The notes: a model not told the origin generated them from the sequence alone. A DNA stretch of 64,000 nt from Tiliqua scincoides (GCF_035046505.1 NC_089822.1:263821024-263885023), one strand, 5' to 3'; counted from the first letter of the stretch, positions 1-12,075 are shown. Made by a program: numbers and translations.

Positions 1-205
1 ACTCCATAATGGTTTGTAACTTGTGATGGGCTTTTCCTCCAGAAATTTGTCCAATTCCCTTTTAAAGGCATCTAAGCCACATGCTATCATCACATCCTGT
101 GGCAAGGAGTTCCACAGACTAATTACACACTGGGGAAAGAAATATTTTCTTTTGTATGTTCTGACTCTCCCAACACTCAGTTTTAGTGGATGTCCCCTGG
201 ATCTG
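1..205 (-). mobile_element. CR1 LINE 3' fragment, inverted
   Basis: This is the reverse complement of the end of CR1 ORF2 and matches 12520-12672 and 60345-60535. On the minus strand it encodes the conserved WNSLPQDV region. It is cut by the window edge and followed at once by a sense CR1 piece. The same inverted/sense junction recurs near 15605, so the two are duplicated copies of one event. Confidence 0.85.
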
Positions 206-860
206 ACCTGGGACCAGTAGTTTTCAACCTGTTCATAAATCACCTGGAGACAGGGATCAGCAGTGGGGTGGCCAAGTTTGCAGATGACACCAAGCTTTTC
301 TGTGGTGAAGACTAGAAGAGATTGTGAAGATCCAGAAGGATCTCTCCAAAGTGGGGGACTGGTCACCAAAATGGCAGATGCGTTTCAATGTAAGTATGTG
401 TAAAGTCATGCACACTGGGGCAAAATAATCAAAACTCCACATATAGGCTAATGGGTTCTGAGAAGGGCTGTGACAGGTCAGGAGCGAGATTTTGGGGTGG
501 TGACGGACAGTTCGATGAAAGTGTCGACCCAGTGTGCGGCAGAGGTGAAGAAAGCTAATTCCATGCTTGGGATCATTAGAAAAGGTATTGAGAATAAAAC
601 AGCTAATATTATAATGCCATTGCACAAATTGATGGTAAGGCTACACCTGAAGTATTGCAACCTTCTGGTTTTAGAATTTGGCTGCCTCAGAATGCCAGAT
701 GCAGGAAAGGGCACCATGATGCAGGTGTCTGGTTGTCTTGTCTCTGAGGCTTCTGGTGTGCCACTCTGTGATACAGGAAACCGGAATAGATGGACCTTTG
801 GCCTGGTCCAGAGGGGTTCTTTTGGTTTCTTATGGTGACATTCCAATCCTCTCAGACTGC
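206..860 (+). mobile_element. Internally deleted CR1 LINE copy
   Basis: Sense CR1 sequence begins in the reverse-transcriptase palm region (FNLFI-like, then a degraded FADDTK) and runs to about 650. It then jumps to the 3' UTR (bases resembling TCTGGTTTTAGAAT) and ends near 835 at a decayed TTCTTATGTT-type tail. Frames are broken. An equally deleted copy lies at 15608-16200, which shows that the deletion came before the duplication. Confidence 0.8.
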
Positions 861-1475
861 CCTTCAAAGTTGGCTGAGGCATGTTTGCCTACTCATGAGT
901 AAACATGCTTGTGTGGTTCATTTTCACTTTCTGTAGGGCTCAATATATTTTTCTTTTCAGCTATCAGCTTGTCAGTTTCACAGCCCACCAGTAAGCAGGT
1001 CGTGACCCACTGATGACCCACTTCAGTTTGGAAGTGGAAAGAGTAGAGGAAGTGCGGTATAAAAATGCAAAAAAGAATTAAATTAAAATGCAGTTCAATG
1101 TTACAAGTGCAAAGTGATGCACACTAAGAGAAAAAAATAGTTTGTTGACTATTGAGGGGATGTGGTTGAGAGTTACCATAAGGCTGATTGGGGGGAATAC
1201 TCCAGTGGACACAAGGAGGTGCTTCAGCATACCTGGTTTTACACCAGTGTGCACTGACCTGGGGACCCTCACCTGGAAATGTGGCCTACAAGAATTCTAA
1301 TTTCTCCCCCCCCCCCCATGTATCTTGCAGCTTTCTTTGAGAAAGAGCTAATGTGCTCACTATGTGTTAAGCAAGAACAAGACTTGGAGGAGAAGGGGTT
1401 GCCAGGCCCCACGGGGAGCTCTGAGAATTAGTTCCATTGCTTGCTTTCTTCACAACCCTCTAAGGGTTAAAAGGA
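861..1475. other. Non-coding duplicated sequence
   Basis: No gene is seen. The stretch is nearly identical to about 16200-16820. It holds a short hAT-like remnant (950-1035, with repeated GACCCAC words) and a poly-C run at about 1305-1317. Confidence 0.6.
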
Positions 1476-1965
1476 GTGATTCCAGATTCCTAGAGGTGCT
1501 GATGGAGGGGGGGGGGTAAGTGGGAAAGCCCCTTCCTGCTCCACCCCTTCCTTTGCCTCCCCCATCCACATGTGTGGGTTCTGCAGCATCTTCTCATGAG
1601 TCCAAAGGCAGTTGTGGGCAAAAAGGAGTCCTAGGGGGTGTTGGAGGAAAGGAATAGAGAGGGAGGGAGAGAAGCCCCCAGGTGGACAAAGGCATCCAGG
1701 CTCAAAGCCCAACCAGTGAAGGGACTGGGAAGGGGGCTGAGAAGACCAATTGTGGCAATTCCCCCCCCCCCATTGCATGCCAAGCTTTGGGTCTTTTCTG
1801 AAATGGTTTAATTTCTGTGGTGGGGGTTTGACAGGGACATTGCAAGAGCCAGAACAGGGAGAGGGGCCACTCAGCACCGAAACCTGCAAAAAACAGCGGG
1901 ATGTATGTGAGACACTGGGGGTTAATATTTTAAGACTGTTTCTGAATCTGAGGGGGTTGCTGAGG
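1476..1965 (+). repeat. Unclassified repeat block, copy A
   Basis: This G-rich block (GGTGCTGATGGAGGG, later CCAGAACAGGGAGAGGGGCC) recurs at 16820-17240 and 18657-19145, and in a more diverged form at 3250-3560. I see no terminal inverted repeats or coding capacity. It may be an intergenic part of the duplicated zinc-finger unit rather than a transposon. Confidence 0.65.
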
Positions 1966-2326
1966 GGGCAACAGTGAAGAACGCCAATTCTATACTTGGG
2001 ATCATTAGAAAAGGTATTGAGAAAAAAATGGCTAATATTATAATGCCGTTGTACAAATCGATGGTAAGGCCACACCTGGAGTACTGTGTCCAGTTCTGGT
2101 CACCGCATCTGAAAAAGGATATAGTGGAAATGGAAAAGGTACAAAAGAGAGCAACTAAGATGATTACTGGGCTGGAGCACCTTTCTTATGAGGAAAGGCT
2201 ACAGCGTTTGGGCCTCTTCAGCCTAGAAAAGAGGCGCCCGAGGGAGACATGATTGAGACATACAAAATTATGCAGGGGATGGATAGAGAGATTCTCTTTA
2301 CACTCTCACATAACACCAGAACCAGG
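1966..2326 (+). mobile_element. CR1 LINE ORF2 C-terminal fragment
   Basis: It encodes NSILGIIRKGIEKK, MVRPHLEYCVQFWSPH and EERLQRLGLFSLEKRR, as in the CR1 copy at 14810-15190. It is truncated at both ends. It joins directly to sequence matching 19790 onward and so bridges a deletion relative to unit 2. Confidence 0.85.
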
Positions 2327-2511
2327 GAACAAATTGGCAGAAGGAAGAAGCGGAAGAAAGTGAATCATGATGTGTGGGGCTCATCCCTTTTGGGCATTTC
2401 TGGGTCAGAACCAAAGCTATGGAACAAATAGGAAGAGCGTTGTATAAGGAAGTGAAGTTAGAAAAGAGCATGAAGGTTTAACGTCTTCCCATCATGCTTG
2501 CCTCTTCACAG

Positions 2512-2594
2512 GCAGTGGGATGGCATTTGGGCCACGTTCCAGACCATCTCTTCTTTGGAATGGAGCAGAATCAGCAGCTCTGCAGCCTGTTCAG
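2512..2594 (+). pseudogene. KRAB-ZNF paralogue, first coding exon (unit 1)
   Basis: This exon is a near-identical paralogue of 19976-20058. It has a TTCACAG acceptor, an ATG at 2520, 25 codons (MAFGPRSRPS... ending LQPVQ) and a GTAAGG donor. Flanks from about 2327 to 3115 match about 19790-20300. The sequence after 3115 diverges where the KRAB exon should lie (about 3320), and no KRAB exon is found before the finger exon start at 6573. The exon itself is open, but the gene of this unit looks broken. A remote KRAB exon or use of this exon in another transcript cannot be excluded. Confidence 0.7.
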
Positions 2595-3115
2595 GTAAGG
2601 GGCAGATCACCAGAGCAATGTGCAAGCTTGGCTGCCTCCTCCTCTCTCATAGGCCTTGAAGGAAGTATTTTGTCTGGTGCTGTAAAATATTTCACCACTC
2701 AGAAGAAAAGTGTATGTAAACCAGGGCAGAGAGCTCACTGTCCCAAAACCCTTACTGTTGAATGATTATTGGAGCTGCTGCTATGTTCAGAACTGGGTTT
2801 AGGCTAAATTGTAGGGATATTTGGAGGTGGGGGCCTGGGACATTCTCTTTTAATGTGTGACTTGCTGTGTGACTGGCCAGAGAATTCTTTGTTTCTAATC
2901 AGGATGTAAGTAAAGAAGGTTGCTTCAAAGCTTAGCAGTGTTAGCTAACTGGTCACCAGACAGTGCTGCTGGGGGATGAATGGCATGAGATTCAGCTGTT
3001 CTAGGAAGTTTGCCAGCGGTTTCTAGGTTGTTTTTCTATGGCATGTAAGTCATCCTGCCTCTTGGCTAATTGTGATCACTCAGTGAGTGATGTTTTCTTC
3101 AGGACACCATGGGGC
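2595..3115 (+). other. Intron sequence paralogous to unit 2
   Basis: It follows 20059-20300 of unit 2 with extra bases inserted. The match stops sharply at about 3115, after the shared words ATGTTTTCTTCA and GACACCATG. Confidence 0.7.
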
Positions 3116-3960
3116 GGCGGGTGGTGGTGGGGGTTTCATTCCACTTATGCAGCGTTTCTCAACTTTTGTCTTCTGCTACTGGAAGTAACTGGTGATGACA
3201 TCATCACTAGTTACTTTTGAACTGGGAGGCCAGATGCAACATGGCAGACACCAGTAAGAGGCTCTGGGTGGATGGGAGGGCATGCCAAAACCACACCCTT
3301 TCCAAATAGTGTGGAAGGGGAGGGGAGGGAGAGAGAGGCCAGGCTCAAAGCCCAGCCAGGGAAGGGAAAGGGGTGGCTGAGAAGAAGAACTGTGACAATC
3401 CCCCCCCCCCACACTGCATGCCCTGCTTTGGGTCTGCCCTTAAATGGCTTTGTTTCTATGGTGGAGGTTTTGACAAGGACAGTGTAAAAGCCAGAAGAGA
3501 GTGACCCAGAAGAGGCCATTCAGCACTGAAACCACTGCAAAAAAACCCAGCAGGTGAAGGAGGGGCACAGCACCATCACATTTCAGGCCCTCTTCTATAC
3601 AATGGCCAAAGGGACATCCTTCTTTGGATGTGGTAACCTCAAGTATGTTGCATCTTTAACATATTGTGCTATTGTTTGAATTGTCCTCTGGTTTTAAAAG
3701 AGGCACCCCACCCCAAAAAAAAAAATTATAAGGAGAGCTGGAATTTGTAGCTGAAAAGGAACTTTCCAAGATCCAAGTCTGATCCAGGGGAGATGGTGAG
3801 AGAGCCTACTGCTTCAGAAGAGGGAACTGAGGAGGACCAAACAGGGTGAGCCCCTCAGAATCAGAGAGGGGAAGATAAAGCCCCAGATGTCAGAGAATGA
3901 CGTCCTTGTGGCCAGTGTCAATACATCTGCATTGTTTTTTGGGGGGTGTCTCGTTCCACT
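3116..3960 (+). repeat. Diverged copy of the unclassified block
   Basis: Parts of 3250-3960 align in order with 18790-19430 (shared words include CAGGCTCAAAGCCCA and TTTGTAGCTGAAAAGGA). A short motif, TTCCACTTA, occurs at both ends (about 3138 and 3955). It occupies the place where the KRAB exon of unit 1 should be. No coding capacity is seen. Confidence 0.5.
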
Positions 3961-6229
3961 TATAGCAGTGGTTCCCAAAGGTTTCAGGAATATTTGGGAG
4001 GTTACGGAAGGGCTGAGAGTCCATCAGTTTTCCAACCCGCTGCAGAGAGAGAGAGAGAAGCACAGGACCTCCTAAAGGGAGGCTTGCAGGAGTGGTTCCT
4101 CCCTCCTGTGATCTCAGTACACACACACATTCGAAAGAGTCCAGAGAAACAGAAGCACACCTCTGCTGCCTTCCTCCTGGCACATCCAAGGAGGCAAAAG
4201 GCCTACAAATGGGAGCCGCTCTGCTCTCTTGCAAACCTCTTGCCTGCTCAAAGGTGCCAGAAGGAGGGGGGGCATGTGTGCTTTTCTCTCTCTATTACTC
4301 TCTTTCATATGCTGCTGGCTGGAGCAAAGTTGCTGGTCTGGAAGTGGACTGTCTCTCCTTCGATCCCAACATGCGCCTGGTCTCCCTTTCCCAGGAACCC
4401 CTGCAAGGCATCCCACCTGGGTGCCAGGACTGCAGGCAGGCAAATGCATGCTGGGATCGCAGGGAGGGAGGGTGCAGTTGTGGGCTTGTACCTTGCATGC
4501 TCAGATCACCGGGGGGGAAGCCCTGTTTTGGCAGGCCACTTGCCTATTCAGACGTCTGAGGGATGGGTGCCTGTGTCCCTCCATTAATGTCTGAACATAG
4601 GCATCAGGCTGGAAAATTGGTAGACTCAGCCTTCCTGCAAGCCTTGCCGGCAGGGCCTCTAAGAGGAATTTTATCAGGGGGTACAAAGTTTCTTCTGGGC
4701 CCCTTTGCAAAGGAGGAGGTGTGAAACAGAGGGGGGAGGTGGTGAAGGGCAAGCAGAATGGGGGCAGGGAGGGGCAAAACAGGGTGGGGGGAGGAGGATT
4801 GGGACAGCTGGAAAAATCTTTGGAGCCAGAGAGGGGAAGATGCCATGTGGCATCAGCAGCTAGATACTGTAATATGGAAAACCAAACACACTCCTAAGTC
4901 TCTCTAAAATCTTTTCCATATAGAAAAACCATTGCAGAAAATTGGCATCATCGCATTTAGGCGCCCCCTAGAATGGAAAGTGTCCTGTTTGCACCAAAAT
5001 ATACTTGTGCAGTAGCTGTAGTTCCACAAGCTGTGTTCCTATACACTCCTTCGTGGTTAGCAGATTCACAAGCCCAAGACCTCCTGTGGCAGGCCAGTTT
5101 CCTCCCAGATCTGACACTGTGTTAAGGAGTGTTCTGTATGCATTCCTCAGCCCAGCATATATGGCCTGCCAGTAGCTGCAATAGCTGCAGCCACACACTG
5201 GTGGTAGTGTCCCCAGCATCCCATACAGGGGACCAGCCTGAGTAGATAGGAAAATATCAGATCCTAGGAAATTTCTGGCCCCCTTTATGACCCTGGGCCA
5301 GGGTACAAATTGCCCCCCTTACCCCCCTCTCCTGCTTGCCAGGAGGAAGAAGGGTGCATGCCTGTATGCCCACTGCCCAGCCACATCTCTCTCTGTCTGA
5401 CTGCCCCCTCTGGCTATGCAATTGTCCTGCTTGCCCTCAGTGTTTTCAACCTTCCCTCTCTGCCCATTGCACAGTATCTGGGCTTCTCCTGCCTGGTTGT
5501 GTTCATGCACCTTTTCTTTTGTGTGAACACCTGCCTTGCAACCCCCAGAACATCCCTTCCTCAATACTCTGTTCTAGCGCCCATTCAGGAGAGGAGGTAG
5601 GCAAGGAAGCAAGAGATTGGCTGGGTCTGGAAGAGAGGGAGGAAGACAAGGGAAAAGGAACCTGGGCCAGAGACAGGACAGACTGGGGGGGGGGGGGAGA
5701 GAGAGAGAGAGAGAGCTCACCAGGATCAAATGAAGGTGCAAAAGTGTCTGTAGAAATGGGGGCAATCCATTGTAGCTTACAAGGAGTGCTCTGGCCAATG
5801 GAAGGACGAGACGAGCGGAGGAGAACCTGGGAGAACGGACTGCTTGGGACTGAGATAGAAGGAGGGATGAAGGGTCTCCAAGGGAGAAATTTTAATTTAA
5901 CTGGGAAAATGTCCAAATGCAAATTGCTGCATAAGCCTGGGATGGTTTCATGGAGCTGGAACAGAAAACTGAGCAGCATCATGGAGTCACTGAAAGATGT
6001 GGTGAATTTCATTTTTATAGAATTAATTACCAAATTAATTGTGCATTTTTATTAACGTGGGTCTTTTCTGGTTTGTGAGAAGCTTCATCCAGAATACAGT
6101 AGTAAACAATATGGGCAATCAAATGCAGTCTGTGGAAATCTTGGATCTTTCCAGTGAGGCTGAGCCATTAAGGGGTTATTTCTACATAACCAGCACTCAA
6201 AGAAAAGCCCCCTGTACAAAATAACAGCC
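3961..6229. other. No gene recognised
   Basis: Open frames here are short and run antisense to one another, with no recognised domain. Seen: a G-run followed by a GA microsatellite at about 5687-5715, several C/G homopolymers, and a possible old transposon fragment at 4620-4760 (AATTTTATCAGGGGGTACAA). It corresponds to intron in the unit 1 gene. Confidence 0.5.
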
Positions 6230-6572
6230 GTTTTAGCATTTAGAAATACTTGCGTTGCAGTCAGGCCTGAGAGAATCCAGAGAGAGTCCCACCTCTTGTG
6301 CCTTCTCCACAGAAAGGTCCCTCAGGCTAAAGAAGCTGCCTTCATCCTAGGACCAGGTCAGCTTGCAACAGGCCATGGAGACACAATTGTGCTGCTCTCC
6401 CCAACAGCTGAGAGTCAGTGACTGAGCAGGGCTGTCATCTGATGCATACTGTCCTGGAGTCAGTGCCACTGAATTCCTTGTCTTTACTTCTGACTAGATA
6501 GGACTAGGAGTGTGCTTTAGAAGTCCCATTCCTGAGATGTATTGCTAATTCAGATTTTTTTCTCTGTTCCAG

Positions 6573-6628
6573 GAAGCAACAGGCAAGGCAATGAGACTGA
6601 GAGGGAGCGAAGGGGAGGTGTCATCAGA
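6573..6628 (+). pseudogene. Start of zinc-finger exon, unit 1 paralogue
   Basis: A TTCTCTGTTCCAG acceptor is followed by GAAGCAACAGGCAAGGCAAT, matching the acceptor and first bases of the unit 2 finger exon at 23898. Upstream sequence from about 6240 also matches about 23260 onward. In the frame set by unit 2 it reads GSNRQGNETERERRGG. It then drifts from the unit 2 protein (RELCGVSPE), apparently by a small indel. The exon runs into a 200-base assembly gap, after which only the 50-bp repeat array is present and no finger is visible. The rest of the exon is either lost or hidden in the gap. Confidence 0.75.
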
Positions 6629-6828
6629 NNNNNNNNNNNNNNNNNNNNNNNNNNNNNNNNNNNNNNNNNNNNNNNNNNNNNNNNNNNNNNNNNNNNNNNN
6701 NNNNNNNNNNNNNNNNNNNNNNNNNNNNNNNNNNNNNNNNNNNNNNNNNNNNNNNNNNNNNNNNNNNNNNNNNNNNNNNNNNNNNNNNNNNNNNNNNNNN
6801 NNNNNNNNNNNNNNNNNNNNNNNNNNNN
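6629..6828. other. Assembly gap (200 N)
   Basis: There are exactly 200 N, the usual placeholder for an unsized gap, at the left edge of a tandem array. The true array length and the fate of the finger exon are therefore unknown. Confidence 0.97.
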
Positions 6829-9800
6829 TTCACGCTCGCCCCTCTGAGGAGACAAAATGCTCTCCGAGGAGAAGGACCTTCACGCTCGCCCCTCTGAGGA
6901 GACAAAATGCTCTCTTAGGAGAAAGACCCTCACGCTCACCCCTCTGAAGAGACAAAATGCTCTCTTAGGAGAAAGACCCTCACGCTCGCCCCTCTGAGGA
7001 GAAAAAATGCTCTCCGAGGAGAAGGACCCTCACGCTCGCCCCTCTGAAGAGACAAAATGCTCTCTTAGGAGAAAGACCCTCATGCTCGCCCCTCTGAGGA
7101 GACCAAACGCTCTCCGAGGAGAAGGACCCTCATGCTCGCCCCTCTGAGGAGGCAAAATGCTCTCCGAGGAGAAAGACCCTCACGCTCGCCCCTCTGAGGA
7201 GATAAAACGCTCTCCGAGGAGAAAGACCCTCACGCTCGCCCCTCTGAAGAGACAAAATGCTCTCTTAGGAGAAAGACCCTCACGCTCGCCCCTCTGAGGA
7301 GAAAAAATGCTCTCCGAGGAGAAGGACCCTCACGCTCGCCCCTCTGAGGAGACCAAACGCTCTCCGAGGACAAGGACCCTCATGCTCGCCCCTCTGAGGA
7401 GGCAAAATGCTCTCCGAGGAGAAAGACCCTCACGCCTGCCCTGTCTGAGGAGACAAAATGCTCTCTTAGGAGAAGGACCCTCACGCTCGCCCCTCTGAGG
7501 AGACAAAACGCTCTCCGAGGAGAAGGACCCTCACGCTCGCCCCTCTGAGGAGACAAAATGCTCTCTTAGGAGAAAGACCCTCACGCTCGCCCCTCTGAAG
7601 AGACAAAATGCTCTCTTAGGAGAAAGACCCTCACGCTCGCCCCTCTGAGGAGAAAAAATGCTCTCCGAGGAGAAGGACCCTCACGCTCGCCCCTCTGAGG
7701 AGAAAAAATGCTCTCTTAGGAGAAAGACCCTCACGCTCGCCCCTCTGAGGAGACCAAACGCTCTCCGAGGAGAAGGACCCTCATGCTCGCCCCTCTGAGG
7801 AAACAAAATGCTCTCTTAGGAGAAAGACCCTCACGCTCGCCCCTCTGAGGAGATAAAACGCTCTCCGAGGAGAAAGACCCTCACGCTCGCCCCTCTGAAG
7901 AGACAAAATGCTCTCTTAGGAGAAAGACCCTCACGCTCGCCCCTCTGAGGAGAAAAAATGCTCTCCGAGGAGAAGGACCCTCACGCTCGCCCCTCTGAGG
8001 AGACCAAACGCTCTCCGAGGACAAGGACCCTCATGCTCGCCCCTCTGAGGAGGCAAAATTCTCTCCGAGGAGAAAGACCCTCACGCCTGCCCTGTCTGAG
8101 GAGATAAAATGCTCTTTTAGGAGAAGGACCCTCACGCTCGCCCCTCTGAGGAGACAAAATGCTCTCCGAGGAGAAGGACCCTCACGCTCGCCCCTCTGAG
8201 GAGACCAAACGCTCTCCGAGGACAAGGACCCTCATGCTCGCCCCTCTGAGGAGGCAAAATGCTCTCCGAGGAGAAAGACCCTCACGCCTGCCCTGTCTGA
8301 GGAGACAAAATGCTCTCTTAGGAGAAGGACCCTCACGCTCGCCCCTCTGAGGAGACAAAACGCTCTCCGAGGAGAAGGACCCTCACGCTCGCCCCTCTGA
8401 GGAGACAAAATGCTCTCTTAGGAGAAAGACCCTCACGCTCGCCCCTCTGAAGAGACAAAATGCTCTCTTAGGAGAAAGACCCTCACGCTCGCCCCTCTGA
8501 GGAGAAAAAATGCTCTCCGAGGAGAAGGACCCTCACGCTCGCCCCTCTGAGGAGAAAAAATGCTCTCTTAGGAGAAAGACCCTCACGCTCGCCCCTCTGA
8601 GGAGACCAAACGCTCTCCGAGGAGAAGGACCCTCATGCTCGCCCCTCTGAGGAAACAAAATGCTCTCTTAGGAGAAAGACCCTCACGCTCGCCCCTCTGA
8701 GGAGATAAAACGCTCTCCGAGGAGAAAGACCCTCACGCTCGCCCCTCTGAAGAGACAAAATGCTCTCTTAGGAGAAAGACCCTCACGCTCGCCCCTCTGA
8801 GGAGAAAAAATGCTCTCCGAGGAGAAGGACCCTCACGCTCGCCCCTCTGAGGAGACCAAACGCTCTCCGAGGACAAGGACCCTCATGCTCGCCCCTCTGA
8901 GGAGGCAAAATTCTCTCCGAGGAGAAAGACCCTCACGCCTGCCCTGTCTGAGGAGATAAAATGCTCTTTTAGGAGAAGGACCCTCACGCTCGCCCCTCTG
9001 AGGAGACAAAATGCTCTCCGAGGAGAAGGACCCTCACGCTCGCCCCTCTGAGGAGACAAAATGCTCTCTTAGGAGAAAGACCCTCACGCTCGCCCCTCTG
9101 AGGAGACCAAACTCTCTCCGAGGAGAAGGACCCTCATGCTCGCCCCTCTGAGGAGGCAAAATGCTCTCCGAGGAGAAAGACCCTCACGCCTGCCCTGTCT
9201 GAGGAGATAAAATGCTCTCTTAGGAGAAGGACCCTCACGCTCGCCCCTCTGAGGAGACAAAATGCTCTCCGAGGAGAAGGACCTTCACGCTCGCCCCTCT
9301 GAGGAGACAAAATGCTCTCTTAGGAGAAAGACCCTCACGCTCACCCCTCTGAAGAGACAAAATGCTCTCTTAGGAGAAAGACCCTCACGCTCGCCCCTCT
9401 GAGGAGAAAAAATGCTCTCCGAGGAGAAGGACCCTCACGCTCACCCCTCTGAAGAGACAAAATGCTCTCTTAGGAGAAAGACCCTCATGCTCGCCCCTCT
9501 GAGGAGACCAAACGCTCTCCGAGGAGAAGGACCCTCATGCTCGCCCCTCTGAGGAGGCAAAATGCTCTCCGAGGAGAAAGACCCTCACGCTCGCCCCTCT
9601 GAGGAGATAAAACGCTCTCCGAGGAGAAAGACCCTCACGCTCGCCCCTCTGAAGAGACAAAATGCTCTCTTAGGAGAAAGACCCTCACGCTCGCCCCTCT
9701 GAGGAGAAAAAATGCTCTCCGAGGAGAAGGACCCTCACGCTCGCCCCTCTGAGGAGACCAAACGCTCTCCGAGGACAAGGACCCTCATGCTCGCCCCTCT

Positions 9801-12020
9801 GAGGAGGCAAAATGCTCTCCGAGGAGAAAGACCCTCACGCCTGCCCTGTCTGAGGAGACAAAATGCTCTCTTAGGAGAAGGACCCTCACGCTCGCCCCTC
9901 TGAGGAGACAAAACGCTCTCCGAGGAGAAGGACCCTCACGCTCGCCCCTCTGAGGAGACAAAATGCTCTCTTAGGAGAAAGACCCTCACGCTCGCCCCTC
10001 TGAAGAGACAAAATGCTCTCTTAGGAGAAAGACCCTCACGCTCGCCCCTCTGAGGAGAAAAAATGCTCTCCGAGGAGAAGGACCCTCACGCTCGCCCCTC
10101 TGAGGAGAAAAAATGCTCTCTTAGGAGAAAGACCCTCACGCTCGCCCCTCTAAGGAGACCAAACGCTCTCCGAGGAGAAGGACCCTCATGCTCGCCCCTC
10201 TGAGGAAACAAAATGCTCTCTTAGGAGAAAGACCCTCACGCTCGCCCCTCTGAGGAGATAAAACGCTCTCCGAGGAGAAAGACCCTCATGCTCGCCCCTC
10301 TGAAGAGACAAAATGCTCTCTTAGGAGAAAGACCCTCACGCTCGCCCCTCTGAGGAGAAAAAATGCTCTCCGAGGAGAAGGACCCTCACGCTCGCCCCTC
10401 TGAGGAGACCAAACGCTCTCCGAGGACAAGGACCCTCATGCTCGCCCCTCTGAGGAGGCAAAATGCTCTCCGAGGAGAAAGACCCTCACGCCTGCCCTGT
10501 CTGAGGAGACAAAATGCTCTCTTAGGAGAAGGACCCTCACGCTCGCCCCTCTGAGGAGACAAAACGCTCTCCGAGGAGAAGGACCCTCACGCTCGCCCCT
10601 CTGAGGAGACAAAATGCTCTCTTAGGAGAAAGACCCTCACGCTCGCCCCTCTGAAGAGACAAAATGCTCTCTTAGGAGAAAGACCCTCACGCTCGCCCCT
10701 CTGAGGAGAAAAAATGCTCTCCGAGGAGAAGGACCCTCACGCTCGCCCCTCTGAGGAGAAAAAATGCTCTCTTAGGAGAAAGACCCTCACGCTCGCCCCT
10801 CTGAGGAGACCAAACGCTCTCCGAGGAGAAGGACCCTCATGCTCGCCCCTCTGAGGAAACAAAATGCTCTCTTAGGAGAAAGACCCTCACGCTCGCCCCT
10901 CTGAAGAGACAAAATGCTCTCTTAGGAGAAAGACCCTCACGCTCGCCCCTCTGAGGAGAAAAAATGCTCTCCGAGGAGAAGGACCCTCATGCTCGCCCCT
11001 CTGAGGAGAAAAAATGCTCTCTTAGGAGAGACCCTCATGCTCGCCCCTCTGAGGAGACCAAACGCTCTCCGAGGAGAAGGACCCTCATGCTCGCCCCTCT
11101 GAGGAAACAAAATGCTCTCTTAGGAGAAAGACCCTCACGCTCGCCCCTCTGAGGAGAAAAAATGCTCTCCGAGGAGAAGGACCCTCACGCTCGCCCCTCT
11201 GAGGAGACCAAACGCTCTCCGAGGAGAAGGACCCTCATGCTCGCCCCTCTGAGGAAACAAAATGCTCTCTTAGGAGAAAGACCCTCACGCTCGCCCCTCT
11301 GAAGAGACAAAATGCTCTCTTAGGAGAAGGACCCTCACGCTCGCCCCTCTGAGGAGACAAAATGCTCTCTTAGGAGAAGGACCCTCACGCTCGCCCCTCT
11401 GAGGAGACAAAATGCTCTCTTAGGAGAAGGACCCTCACGCTCGCCCCTCTGAGGAGAAAAAACGCTCTCTTAGGAGAAAGACCCTCACGCTCGCCCCTCT
11501 GAAGAGACAAAATGCTCTCTTAGGAGAAGGACCCTCACGCTCGCCCCTCTGAGGAGACAAAATGCTCTCTTAGGAGAAGGACCCTCACGCTCGCCCCTCT
11601 GAGGAGACAAAATGCTCTCTTAGGAGAAGGACCCTCACGCTCGCCCCTCTGAGGAGAAAAAACGCTCTCCAAGGAGAAGGACCCTCACGCTCGCCCCCTG
11701 AGGAGAAAAAACGCTCTTTGATGAGAAGGACCCTCACGCTCGCCACTCTGAGGAGACAAAACGGTCTCCCAGGAGAAGGACCCTCATGCTCGCCCCTCTG
11801 AGGAGACAAAACACTCTCTGAGGTGAAGGATCCTCACGCTTGCCCTCTCTGAGGAGACAAAATGCTCTCTTAGGAGAAGGACCCTCACACTTGCCCCTCT
11901 GAGGAGACAAAACGCTCTTTGAGGAGAAGAACCCTCACGCTTGCCCTCTCTGAGGAGACAAAATGCTCTTTGAGGAGAAGGACCCTCACGCTTGCCATCT
12001 CTGAGGAGACAAGACATTCT
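6829..12020. repeat. 50-bp minisatellite array with higher-order repeats
   Basis: About 104 head-to-tail monomers of 50 bp follow a pattern of CACGCTCGCCCCTCTGAGGA, a variable GACAAAATG-type segment, CTCTCCGAGG or CTCTCTTAGG, then AGAAGGACC. A 51-bp variant carries CGCCTGCCCTGT. Monomer variants fall in a fixed order. A 17-monomer block of 852 bp is repeated in tandem (from about 7340 and again from about 8193). A long segment from 6841 recurs at an offset of 2405 bp (from 9246). A 13-monomer block of 651 bp is repeated at 9712 and 10363. Monomers decay beyond about 11640, as expected at the edge of an array. Because 50 is not a multiple of 3, reading frames cycle and no protein is implied. 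Confidence 0.97.
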
Positions 12021-12075
12021 GAGGAGAAAAGGCAGAAATATATTATGGCCATGCCTTCAAGACGGAGAATCAGCA

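Noticed and set aside
3946-6055. Frames of 213 and 239 codons in the unit 1 intron
   Set aside because: Low-complexity, overlapping others on both strands, no domain, and not matched in unit 2.
7307-11152. Recurring open frames of 62-63 codons in the tandem array
   Set aside because: They are identical because the DNA is repeated every 50 bp with block structure. Frames cycle every monomer, end at variant monomers, and have no start context or domain.
6829-12020. CRISPR-like regular array
   Set aside because: Repeats are directly adjacent with no unique spacers, and the DNA is vertebrate. It is a minisatellite.
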